DNA of 64,000 nt from Rhyacophila brunnea. Lineage: Eukaryota; Arthropoda; Insecta; Trichoptera; Rhyacophilidae. How positions within the stretch are numbered: the first letter of the stretch is position 1; every line of letters begins with the position of its first letter. The stretch spans positions 496,001 to 560,000 of the forward strand of contig JAGYXB010001859.1 of the NCBI GenBank assembly GCA_022495005.1, read 5' to 3'. Below are positions 1-12,800 of this stretch, piece by piece. Both the position numbers and the translations under genes were made by a program. The notes under the pieces are model-generated. The model saw only the letters and a list, made by a program, of their open reading frames with translations. It had not been told where the DNA came from and did not search any database.

Positions 1-52
1 AGTTATACTTATTTTACTTCTACATAGTAGAAGATCTTTAAATGTATTGCAG

Positions 53-438
53 TGTATAAAACCTTTCCAAATGGTCGTGGAACACCTATTCAGGTTCGGC
101 GGAACATAGCTTGGGAAACCCTGATCTATAGTGTATACGGCGGAGCTACGGGATACTGGTTTGACCTGGAAGGAAGCAAGAAGACTGGCGAGGGACAGGG
201 ATTCTTGGAGGCGCCGCGTGGTGTCCATATGTTCCGACTAAGGGGCGGGTATGGCCGAAGAAGAAGAAGAAACAGATACCTTTTCGAAACACTTAGAGCA
301 GTGTTCACATTCACCTTACGGTACATTTCAATACATTATCTCTTGAATCGCCTCTGCAACGAGCCCGAAATGTTGATGGAAGAAGGAGGAAGAATATGCA
401 ATGACAACCCAAAAATATATCACAATGGTGGTATTTAA
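53..438 (+). CDS. Probable last exon of an unidentified gene (partial)
   Basis: An open frame of about 128 codons follows a plausible acceptor (ATTGCAG at 46-52) and ends at a TAA at 436-438. The upstream frame is closed by a stop at 28-30, so the coding part must start by splicing and the gene begins left of the window. The product starts with a motif rich in G, R and aromatic residues (TFPNGRGTPIQVRRNIAWET), then has a polybasic stretch (RRRRRNR, around residue 70) and ends NPKIYHNGGI. I do not recognise the family. The reading frame after the basic stretch is less convincing, and a second frame there also looks protein-like, so a frameshift is possible. No function is proposed. Confidence 0.4.
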
Positions 439-2612
439 TTTGTATCAATATTAAAAATATTTTTTTATGAGTGATTTCGGGTTGCTACTCGAACCAATGA
501 TAAGAGAGGCAGACAAGAGTACTCGAAGTAATATGACAAAATGACAATGGGGTGGACATGTCACACTATGATGGACAACCGACAGACAAATTTAGAGCAT
601 GGGCGCGTTCAGTCGGAGACACTCATGTGTCGCTCCATGGATACACCATCTCGTCGGTGGCTCACTCTTTGAGCCACTGAAACATTTTTTATTACCGCAG
701 CCAGATTTTATGTCTCCATTGTTTTTATTTATTATTTATGATGCCAAAATATGCGTTGACTCATTCGCTACTGAGGCGTTCATATACAATAAAGGAAATG
801 TGACTCGTGCAAAATCGTGGGCATGTAACTTTGGATCTGACGTCAGAGACAAATTAGTTATTCGGTGGCTGCAATAGTCACTGCAGTATCGAGTGGCTGG
901 CTACTTCGGTGTCTAGACACAGGTGTCCCTCGTGAAACAAGCCTTAGTCGCACAGTGGTACCATTCCATAAGAACATGGTTGACAATAAAGAAAACACAT
1001 TGTTTTTTTTTTTAATTTTATTACAATGTATTTCAAAACAATTATACATACTCGAACATCACAATAACTTACCCTATAGGATAAAAATGATCATACTTAC
1101 ACTATATTATCCAGTATTGAGTTAAAACAAATCATATTCATGCGTGCACACTCGTGAAAGAAGCACATTTTTAGAATATTTAAAATGTCTACAACAAAAA
1201 CGATTCATTAAAAATTCTTATGTATTTATTATAATAGGAGATCATAGTTTTTCTAGTTAATTGTAGATACAAAAAGAAAATTATAGAATTTTATATCTAT
1301 GAAAACGAAGCTGGGTGTACATTTAATATCATTTTTTTTTCCTATTTATTCATACTAGCTGCTTATTAAATTGTAAAGAATCACAGTCTTGTGTACAATA
1401 AAATGGACAATAATTTATAAAAGTTTCTACCTATTCTACTCCTAAAGACAAAACAGCGAATTATTTATTTTAAATGTGCACTTTTTAGGTAGGTAATATT
1501 ATCAAAAAAAAATATAAGTAAGTATATTAATCATAGACATATAAAATTTATAATATTTAATGTAACGTATTGCATAATTGTACTGACAGGAGTTTGTCGA
1601 ATATAAATCATATTTAAAGATAACAATAATTATTAATACCAGACTTTCCAACTTACTTTTAGATTCCACAATAACTACTTACTTATTTTAATAAGATGGA
1701 TATTTCTGAAAATATTAAACCATAGAGAAATAACAAGTTAAACAATAGGTAAGAAGAGTGACAAACAAAAAATACTATTTCTAATTCAAAAAATTCAACT
1801 CAAGCTGTTCAAATAGTCACATTAATAGACAAACATTCATCGATAAAACATAAAAATTTGTCAGTCATGAAAGTCAAGTCAGGAAACAGTGTTTAATAAA
1901 TAATTCATCTGAGCTTTAAATCAGACAATTTTTTATGACACTAGTTTACATTGTATTTTTATGTAATACCTAATCAAGAGCAGCATACATCTGTTTGTAA
2001 ACAAATAAATATTATACAAAAACATTTCAATAATTACATTTAAAATGTTTTCATACTAATGACCATGTTGTTTTTGTATTCCGCCAGAGATGGAAAAATA
2101 TGTTCAAATGTACTGTCAAACAAGTAACATATGGTTTTCTGGAATGTTGTTTTGATTAAAACACGCAAAATTGTGCAATGTGGTCTAAACTACATTTAAT
2201 TTGATAGCAATATTTGCAAGTGTGGACGTGCTTTGAGTTTCAAACAAATGATTGTGCACATGCATTTGTGCAGCAGAAAAAGTTTATAAACCATTACATA
2301 GTAAACAGACTTTAGCGGCCTGCAGACGCACAATCTTTCCTGCGTGAAAGCATAGTGTGCGCGATGTCGCGGCGGAATGATCGTGTGTCTAAAGTGGCGT
2401 AGCGAACAGCGGACAGAGTGATGCTAGTGGCGTCCAATCTTTCACGCGTGCCACATGTCAAATAGCCTTTACATGCACATTCTTTAACGTGTGCACAGGA
2501 GCGTACGCGCCAGATGCATTTTTAAGTTCTGAAATGTTTTGATGTAATTATTCTGAGAATTTTATAGATGATACTGTTACTGTTAATATACTATTAATAT
2601 ATAATTTTTTTT
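439..2612. other. Intergenic, no gene seen
   Basis: AT-rich sequence with only short chance ORFs. A GC-richer patch at about 2310-2460 contains a short imperfect repeat (CAATCTTTC near 2330 and 2438) but no recognisable element. Confidence 0.5.
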
Positions 2613-2844
2613 TTCCGACCATGTCCGATCTTAATAGGATCATATGGGCCTCCACAGAGTAGAGGTTTGTATTAACAGATTTTTTTTTACGAGAAATGGA
2701 TGTCAGCCACTTGCTTAACCTATTAGGTCCATACCCTGACTCACACAGTATTGAAAAACAATATGTGTACTTGCCAGACCCATGATTCGAACCTGGGACC
2801 CACGGCATGATAGTCCAACGCTTATGCCGCGCGGCCACCATGGG
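2613..2844 (-). repeat. tRNA-derived SINE, copy A
   Basis: Read on the minus strand it starts with a tRNA-like head (GTGGCCGCGCGGCATAAGCG, then B-box-like GGTTCGAATCA) and continues through a conserved body to an A-rich tail (poly-T on the plus strand at 2606-2614). A second copy at 38138-38369 matches along nearly the full 230 bp, which defines a family. The tRNA-like A and B boxes imply RNA polymerase III transcription; mobilisation by a LINE is expected for this class. Confidence 0.85.
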
Positions 2845-4427
2845 TAATATATAATTATGTCTCCTTTATTTTTAATTTTACCAATTTTGTCACTATAACG
2901 TCGCTATAGGATTGGTTTACCGAATATCCGTTTTTGTCGAAATCGACCTCTAAATGCATAATGTTTTTTTGTATCTAATTGGACGAGAACCATCCCTTTC
3001 TTTAAATTACTTTGTAATGGTAATGAATACATCATTCATATGCTGTAAAAATAACAATTTAAATATCTCCATGTATTTAAATATAGAAATATGAAATTTG
3101 TTTTTCGTCTCCTGAACATTTGGTCTATTCGGGAAACTAATCCTACAGCGACGATAAATAGATGTAATTTTGTATTTCATGATATCAATTGACAGCTATA
3201 ACCGTTGAATTGTTGTACGCTCCAGCGACTTCCACGATAACGCGGTAATGAACGCGCGATATGCCTTTAGACGCTCAATTCCGGCGCGCGCTCCTCAAAA
3301 CCCTGTGCTATCGCGCAGGATATAGTTAAGATGTAAATTTTAGCAGCAGACATCTGACACGCGTGATATCACGCGCTCAATACCGAGTTCTGGCGCGTAC
3401 GCTTCTGAGCATGTGGTAAAGAACGTGCGTGTAAAGGCCGCTATTATGTATATATTTTTTTCTAGACTAGGTTTACCAAAATATCTATTTATTGAAATTG
3501 ATAAACAAGATTGCCAACTGCCCGGGATGTAGAAACCATAGTTTATGGATAAATCTTTGCAAATATACATTAATACAATTTCAGTAATACACATTTTTTC
3601 AAAAAATTCACGATAGTTTTTTATATAATTATATTCTATATTTTTATAATTACCTAAATAATTACAATGTTCCTTCATTGTTGCAAGAAATTATTCAGAG
3701 ACATGGACAAAATGGCGGACAAACTTCTGCATCCCCTCGTCATATTCATTAGTGTTATAAGATCATTTTTTTGGTGTTTACTCAAGATTATTCACAGCCC
3801 CTTTGTTCCAAAACATATTACAACAATGGAAACATTCTCGCAACATATAGAATAACTTTCGATTAACCTCACAAGTGACATTTTTGGTCAGCAAAATTAT
3901 TAGCAAATATTAAACATTACGTGAAGTGCTTAGTTACAAAACCCGCTGAGAGAATATTTTATAATATCTAGTAAACATAAGAATATAATATTCATATATT
4001 ATGAGATGGCCTGAAGCACCTTTTTCAATATGAAAACAGTGCTCTACAACAGTGACATTGCTCTTGAAATTAAGGTGAAAATAAAAGTTTGCTTTTAATA
4101 TTACCAATTGGCTTGTCAAAAAATACGCAAATGCGCAGGGCTGATGATACTAACGTCATGCAAATACGATAACCAATTTGAAAGTGCAACTCATCAGTGG
4201 TTATAGATACAGGCCGGGTGTTAATTCCTAGAATCAAAGAATGGAGTTTCTGGGCATGGGGAATGTACCAGGGATACTGCTAGGAATCGGACAAGACCCG
4301 ATAAGTAATAAGGGTGGTAAGATTGGAAGTTAGGGGTTCCGTTAATGTTCTGTTTCAGTGTGTTTGCTTGAGACACAGGAGTAATATTCTGAAAAGTACC
4401 TACTCAGCAAATAGTGATAGGTATATA
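2845..4427. other. Intergenic, no gene seen
   Basis: No convincing ORF. A GC-rich patch at about 3190-3430 is rich in CG and includes a short palindrome ACGCGTGATATCACGCG-like at 3358-3376. Its role is unknown. Confidence 0.4.
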
Positions 4428-4830
4428 CAGTAAAACCTCGTTAATACGAATTCCATGGGACCGAAAATCGAAAAAAAATGAAAATTTTTATTTGTTTTTA
4501 TTTTCATTAATTTCGTTTCTGATAATAGATGTGCCTTCCGAATTGGGTCATAAAATGTCAGGATTATTTTTATTACCATCATAAAATAAGTAATTTTATT
4601 AATTAAGTCTGTCACAATTTTCAATGACTGGCTCATGAAATAGTGTACTTTATTACGATTTATTGAATATTTTTATATGCCAGGGACTCTGAAATCATTT
4701 CGAATTACGAAATTCGAATTAAAGGTATGGTTTTATATGAAAATAATGTTCAAGGGACTTTTTTTTGGGGAAAATTTCGAATTACGGCGAATTTTGAATT
4801 ATCAGTGTTCTTACTAACGAGGTTTTACTG
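4428..4830. mobile_element. pogo/Tigger-like MITE with TA target duplication
   Basis: Both ends begin CAGTAAAACCTCGTTA in inverted orientation and are flanked by TA (4426-4427 and 4831-4832). CAG starts and TA duplications are typical of pogo/Tigger members of the Tc1/mariner superfamily. The 403 bp interior has no transposase, so it is non-autonomous. Confidence 0.8.
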
Positions 4831-4832
4831 TA

Positions 4833-6890
4833 TCTTTATTTATTCATGTATAGTGTTATTTTTTTAGACAGGCATGTTCCTGCTTTTGGTATGGTAGCCA
4901 TATTGGATGAAGTCAGATTATAGTGATTCGGTTATATAGTAATGGATATCATTTCAGTGGAACTTGAAACTAAAGAGTCAACTCACCAAGGTGAATAAAA
5001 TTTAAATAGGTAAACCATTTTTAATGAAATTAATATTTTAGCAAAGACAATCATTAAACAACATCTTTGATGAATTTGTCCTATTTTTTTAATATTTCCT
5101 GTTGTACATTCAGTAAAATATCACAGGATTTTCAAAAGACTTTACCAGATATTTTTTTATATTATGTAAATCCATAGAAATTCTATATAATATAATTAAA
5201 TTTTTAATAATGTCACTTTCTACGTAAACGCAATATTTATGTTCGCCATAAATATATGCTGACACGCTAAGCAAAATCGCAGTAAATCCGTGATTAATTT
5301 CAAAGACAAAAATGCAAGCTTTTTCATAATATTAATCATTTTAAAGTATGTAGCAGTAGTCCATAAAAAATAAGCAAACTTTAAGTAACAAAATTTGTTG
5401 CAATTTATTTTCTAGTCAAAATATTTTTTTACTGTGCAGACTTGATAAAAAAGCAGTAAGAACCTACAATAATTGCCTGTTTTTAATTCACGAAAATATC
5501 AACAGAAAATGTTCATTTAATTAATAAACACATTGATAGAGAAAAAAAATATTTAATGAAGTCAAAGACGTTTGTGTCGTTTCTGAAGTAGTGTATACTA
5601 CTTACCCCGATTTTGCTTAGCACAGCCAGTATGTGCTACAAATTTAAACATGAGATTTTCCTAAGATGAAATATGATGACTATTTTATAAAAGAGTAATA
5701 CAAGAAATTTGGTCGATCTATTAAATTATAATAAAAGATTACTTAGGTTGCGTACATAGAATAACAAAATGGTATAAGGAAAACGATTCACTCGCCATGT
5801 TAAGCAATAAAGACAATTCAGGTAAATAGTCAAGCAATGAGATTCCCATTGTAACCATTTTAATTTGAATTTTACAGCGGTCTTCTGTGCTATGTCCATC
5901 GTGAGGTTTTTCAGTTAATCACGGCTACAAAAATGTTATTATTATATTAACTCAAAAGAGCATCGCACAAACTTGCATTTACGCAATTGAGACAGGCTCA
6001 TGTTTACGCAAACTATGTCAAACATTTGATTAGCACAGTATATTTTTCCATTTCAGTTGTCATGTTTTCAAATTAGTTTGACTGCCGAGATAAATAATCC
6101 GGGATCCTGCTGATAAGTCACGAGACATATGTGATAATTAATTATCACATAGGCATACCGCAGTCACAATCCCTTGTGGCTGAGAGTAACCACTAATGCT
6201 TGCCATAGGTCACATGAATGTTTAGCCCATGTATTCACTATTCCTGGTTACCACAATGACTGGCCAGACATGTAGCAACGAATTGCATGCGTAACAGACA
6301 TACAGAATATGGTAACTACATGTGGTCAGTTCATACACATACACTATGCCATAATACGTGTGAATTTAGATATTAGACCTGAAACAAACCTCTTTCGGAT
6401 CTCATTTCATAAAAGCATCAAACTTTCATGACAAAAGTGGTCTTCTGATCATGCCGAACGAATGGGCTTAGATCAACTAGGCTGAAAAGATTTAAATACG
6501 AAGACGTTTGGTCAGAGTAGTGTTGGGATACCCAAATTGCTGTAATTGAATATAAAATAGGAAGCATCCTGGATTAGAGGAATGTGTACAACTTGAGAAA
6601 ACCTTGGCTAATCCCGGGCTGTTACGCCAGAGTGATATGCGATGTGGAAAGAAAAATAGCTCACTATAGATTATTTACATTATTATTATTCTTATCTCCA
6701 TGACCACAAACAGTCTGCCATCTTGTTTATTAAGTTACTAATGACAACGAACAAATTTATCGCTTTCTTTTACCGATCTGTTTCACTGTGTACACAATCT
6801 TAACATGCTTTTAACTGTCAACACAATTATATCTATATTTTCCTTGCACCTATTCCCATAAATGTCTTTATAGTACACCAACCGATGTGT
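4833..6890. other. Intergenic, 3' flank of HEXD
   Basis: AT-rich with no gene seen. It holds a perfect 24 bp palindrome at 6128-6151 (centre AATTAATT) and a plus-strand TTTATT at 6726-6731, which is AATAAA on the minus strand about 160 bp past the HEXD stop and could be its poly(A) signal. Confidence 0.4.
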
Positions 6891-9800
6891 TCAGCATAGT
6901 TTCTTGATGCCTCTAATGCAGCAGCCCATACTGAGCTGGAACTCAGTGTCAGATTTCAACTGGTGCAGGTGGCTTTTGATGGGTGAAATATTTGTCCCAA
7001 GCCACTCCTCAACTGTGGGCGGGTAGAATATCTGCTCCATATGAGTCTTTATGTAGAGCTCTATCGAATTCGCTTCATTCAGCAGTCTATTAGAGAGAAA
7101 AAAACTAATTATTGTGTGCAGCTAAGAGTCAATAAGAGTTGGGAAATGTTCCTAATGTATACATATAAAAAATAGTGCCTGGTGGAGCGATAAAAACAAA
7201 AAACTAAATGAAAATGTCTAAAGTGTAATCGACTAACTCCCTCGTAATCCAATTTGTAAGAAATTAGATTATGAGGGGTGCAGGCTGGTGAGGTCACAAT
7301 ATTCTAAGTAATTTCCTCGATTGATGCGTATTTCTGTGATTGTCTCATCGCTACTACTACACTACTGTCGTTGGAACTTATGGACTGTTGTACATAGTGT
7401 TACAAAGAAAAAAAAACAAAAAAAATGGAAATTCAACTACATGATGAATATAGGTAGCTTTTTAAGTATAGGTAACTATATTTTTTTTGTCCCGCACTTG
7501 TTTTGACACGTGCCACTCGCCAGAAATTGTCAATTGGTCTTGATCATGATCTCATGATTTTCCCTTTCTCTCTCGCTTATATATAATAAGGTTACGAGCT
7601 CATTTTTCTATATTGCAAAGTAAGATTACTTTTATCTTATGTATGATATTTATTTAATTAATAAAAATGTTTTGATATTTTAAATTGGCTTGTCCAAAAC
7701 ACATCCTCCACGATAAACAGGGGTTAACTACTGTATGTGTGTATTATTATTATGATCAAAAATAATTTTGGAAAACCACCTTTAAAGTATAATATTGAAG
7801 TAATAATAACTTTATGAAGGAAATGCAAAAAATTACACTTACTCAACAAAAAATAATTTTGTTTTTTTGTTCCGACCAAAAATTAGTAGAAATACTGAAA
7901 TTTCTATAGAACTTGTGAACGTCATTTTGGCTATGGTATGTAAATAGAATGATTTGGACAGAGTTAAGCAATTGCAGATCTAGCGACATATCCAGAAATA
8001 AGTAAGTTATAAATGACAGTTATGTAGTAACGTAATAAACAATTAAATGAAATACTACAAATAATAACATGGTTAAATTATTATGTTATTAAATCCAAGT
8101 AATATATTTACTCATTGATTGCAGGAATCAAGCACTGTATCTGCATAGGATTTGTGTATCGACTCTGAACCTGCCACGGATTAAGCCACGTCTGTACCCT
8201 GTAAATAAATATATATTTTCACAAAAATTATGAGTTTATATTTGATATTTTACGATATGTGTTTCGCTCACACAGGTGGAGCATGAAAAGATTTGCGATC
8301 GCTTGGGTTCTATAACTGGTGGAGAGCAAAAGATCAGCCTACTTGATGTGATTGCCTAAGCCATTTGTTTATTGCTGCCAGACAAAGAAATAATTTTATT
8401 GTAATATGCTAGAATCGATTGTTAAATTTAATATCACTTTGTTTTATTAAAACTTCACAATACATTCAACTCACAGGTCACCATAAGCGAGGCCTCTATA
8501 TCGTTCTCTCAGTCCTTGAAAAGCGGTGACTCCGCCGTGAACCTGCCAACCGGGGAATTCAGACTCTTGAAGCGGCAGTACAGCCGATGTGGACGGACCT
8601 CCATTACTACCGATCCAAACTCTCAAACAAGCCAGCAATATCGGCAGCCCACTAGGTAATAGCTCACATAATGTCGCATAGTGATCATACCTATGAGAAA
8701 AAAATATTTTTTAATTTGTTGAAAGTGCATGTCGTCTACCATCATGTGACGTCACAGTAAGCTGCCGCTACGGGGAAAAAGTGTGTAATGTCGTTTTTCT
8801 TGGTGTTTAAAATGTAATCAGACTGATGCTCCTATCCCGTAGCACATTTTGAACCTTTAAACGAACATTGTCAGTTAGCAAAATCTGCCGAAATCACCAG
8901 AACAACAATGAGGTCACCTCACATTGAACTGCATTGCATCGACACCTGCATGACTCTTTGAACGTTTTTATCATTTTCTACATGCCTACACTTTTTCGAC
9001 TGTCATGTCAAAATCACATTTTTTTTTGTTTTTAGCGGTTGGCACTATGTATTTTCTATAAGAATGTTGTCTGTTATCTATGGTCTGCAGGTTGGGTTGT
9101 GTTCAAAATATTATCTATGGATGTCATGTCACAAGTAATTTTAGAGAAAAATCTTTTGTAGACTGTTAAAATTAATTGAAATTAGCATGAATAATTAATA
9201 ATAATTTAAATTACTAATACATTATAGTTGGCACTGTTCATCAGTGTCATTCTTCAGTGAATTTACAGAGATGGTGATCGTTCAAAATATTCTGCAAAAT
9301 GACGATTGTCGCCGCGACAGTAGGCGACATGCACCGCAATTTGATCACAACATTATTGTTTACCTATCATTTACCTCCATAACTTAGTATTATCGTTTGT
9401 GGTTTATATTTTTGGTCTGTGAGTAAATTGAGTGATAGCTTTAAGGAAGGAAGTTTACTTGTCATGTTCATTGGAGAATGTTAAGTTTGATTGTGTTTGA
9501 TTTTTCTATCTTATGACTTTTGTTTTACTTTCATATTGATGGATTTTGATCCTGACATTGTAAGAAAAATAAACCGTATTAAAATGGAGGTTGTTATGAT
9601 TATTGCTTGTTGTTTCCCATCCATCTAAACATTAGACTATCGTACACACATATCTACCGAAAGGCAATTCCGAGCCGCATCGTACAAATAATAACTTTAA
9701 TTTGAAATCAATGTGTTTTATTTGATTATCAATAATTTCGCATGTGGAAAAATTTTGGTCTTAATGTAAAAAATAATAACAAACCTTGACCAACCGGTGA

Positions 9801-12800
9801 ACGCCATTCCCATAAACCTTTGTATTTTGCTTCCATTCAGTTCAATTTCATTCAGCCAGGCTTCATGATTACTAATATGATGTTTTACATTAGGAAGAGT
9901 CTGAAATATTTAAACAGCATTTTGAAACCAATTAATAAAGATGGTTACAAATTTGAAATATCTTTTAAATATTTCAGTTGGTAGAATTGAATTTTAATTA
10001 ATATTTCACGCTGTAGCAGTTGTAATATCACATTTTTTAAGCATAAGCACATTTTTCAACAATTGTGTTGAAGTAAAATTCAGCACAAAATAAAAACTGA
10101 TAAACTTTTAAGTTGATTTACCTTGAATCGCAAATCAGATAAATTAATCATCTTTTACCTGGATTTATTAGATTATAATAAAATTAACATATGACAAAAA
10201 ATTAGATAGATAAGAATCATGTAAATACCAACACTGACCTGACAACTACCGGTAGCTCCTTTGAAAGCCGAAGCTGCCCATAAACGAGGAAATATATTAC
10301 TGTACTTGTCCCATAACAATGGTCCCAATTGGAAATGCTCTCTTGAACAATAATGCCAAACCATTGGCTCTACAAGCATTCCCATATCATACTCTGTAAC
10401 AAAATAAAATAGCTTTAGAAATAGTGCTTATATAAAAATAAAGTTAGCGGTTTTTATTTGTTGTTCGAAATGAGAAAGCTCTTGACAAATCCTTTGAGGT
10501 TTACTGTTGGCTGAGTGACTCTTTCACGTGCCGTTTGTTGAATTTTAATATGCTGGCACTCATGACTTGTTATCGTTCTACATTTTGGTCCAAACATTAC
10601 CATCTCCAAACGCCGTATTATGAGCGGCTATATAGTTAGGTATAAATGTATTTGTTTAACCCATAGGCATCCGAGTTTCCGAAACACACATTGGTCATTC
10701 AATCCAAGTTTATTTTTGTATGTAGAACGGTAAAATGACTTCCAATAATCAAATATCAATAACTCAGAATATGTAACTTGAAATCAATTGATTTTTGGAA
10801 CATATATAAAAAAAGGATGGTTTAATATAATTTCAGAGATATAAAAATAATAAAACACATGAAAATGGAGATAGGGAGGTTCAAAGTTCAATAAATAAAA
10901 ACTTTTGTTGATTTTTTTTCAAACTTTCAAGTTTACTGCTAAATACAAAACAAATTACACAATTAACATTTAAAAAAATCTTTAGATTATAAGACGCAAT
11001 TAATTTTCTTATGAAATTTTTTTACAAAATTGAAAAATGTTCACAAATTTCTTCTTTTTCTTATATTTAACGAAACCATTCAAACCATTTCAATTGTGCT
11101 GGAATTGTACAATTATTTGCCATAATTAAATATGAATATCTTCAAAAGTGTTACTTAGAACTAAACATTTTTTGAAACATACATAAAAAACGTTTTTTTT
11201 TCTTATTATTTTAAAGTTATAAATGAAAAAAAACGGTATATAAATGATATAGGGAGGTTCAAAGTTAACAAACCTTTTTTTATTTTTTTATGACATAGAT
11301 TAAACTTATATGCTAAATAAAATTATATATACATATGAAATATTAAAAAACATAATAATATATAGTATGAGAAAGGGAGGTTCAAAGTTAACAAACCTAT
11401 TTTAATTTTTTTATGTCAAATTAAGCTTCTATGCTAAATAAAATTATATTTACATATAAAATATAAAAAAAACATATATAATAAGAGAAAGGGAGGTTCA
11501 ACGTTAACAAACATATTTTTTTTTTACATATTAATTTAAAAGCTAAATAAAATAATAGTTTAATATAAAGCATTAAAATATGTATATATAATGAGTTAGG
11601 TAGAAACAAGACATTTAAAAAAAACATAAAATAGTTCGTTAAAACATAAATATAATCATCCCACACTATAGTCTATTTTGGTGTGAAACAATTTAAAACA
11701 TTCAGGCACATGGAGAGCGATTTTGCATTTTTCACACTCCCATCGACACTCCTTTCTCCCCTTCTTTTGTTCTTTGCACACTTTGCACTGTCGCGTCTTG
11801 TATTTTTTCCCTCCTACGGTGCTGGCGATGAGACTCGGGAAATGACCCCAGTTTTTCGCCTGTGGTCTCATCGGAGTGACCCCTGTACTGCGACGACCTG
11901 TGGAGTGTGCTGGTAGAGTCACCCTTTCTAGAATTTGTTCGGCCACGTTTACCCTAAATTCATTGTAGTGCAGATCGACTTGAAATTTTTTTTTATATAT
12001 CTGATAGGCATTGAACATTGCCATATCAGCTATATAATAGAAAATTTTTTTATAGCCTTTAACATACCTGCGCATGATCGGAAAAGAAGCTAAAGCTTGA
12101 TCTTGCCGATCGACACCACCCATCCATTTATTATAGTCAATAATAGCCTGGGGTTTGACGATTGGCAGACGAGTTTTTCGATCTGTCTTGCCTGTCGCAG
12201 TCATGGACAAATCTTTATGGTGGTTGGAGATCACGGTGACCAGTTTACGGTCCATCCACTGTATTGCCATGAGCCCATGACTGTACAAACAAGATGCAGA
12301 GCCTCGTTTTACCTTCTTTTTGCCTTTCATTTGAACAGGCATGTTTTTTCGGTTCGGTCTCACTGTACCTACGCAGTTCGTCTTTCCATTCTTTAGTCTG
12401 AAGTAAAGGTCGGGAGATGAATACCAATTATCCAGATAAAGAATATGTCCATCAGACTCATACCCGGTCAATAGGTGATGGACAATCGCTTCACTGGACA
12501 GGAGGGTCTGATCTCCGACCTTTTCTCCAGTATAAATACTGAAATCAAAGACGTACCCCGAGGAAGACTCGCAAAGTTTATAAAATTTTATGCCGAACCG
12601 GGCTTATTCCGGTTAAATTGAACATATGAAAGATGCCCCCGGAACTTCATTAAACTTTCATCCAGTGAAATGTTCACCTCCGGTTTATAAACTTCTCGAA
12701 ATCTATGCCTCAAATGATCAATAACAGGCCGAATCTTTTTAGATCGATCTCCCGGTGTTGCTATTGCATCATCAGCAAAATGCAGATACCGAGAAAGCAA

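Noticed and set aside
11421..11666. 81-codon minus-strand gene
   Set aside because: AT-rich frame through the piggyBac tandem repeats.
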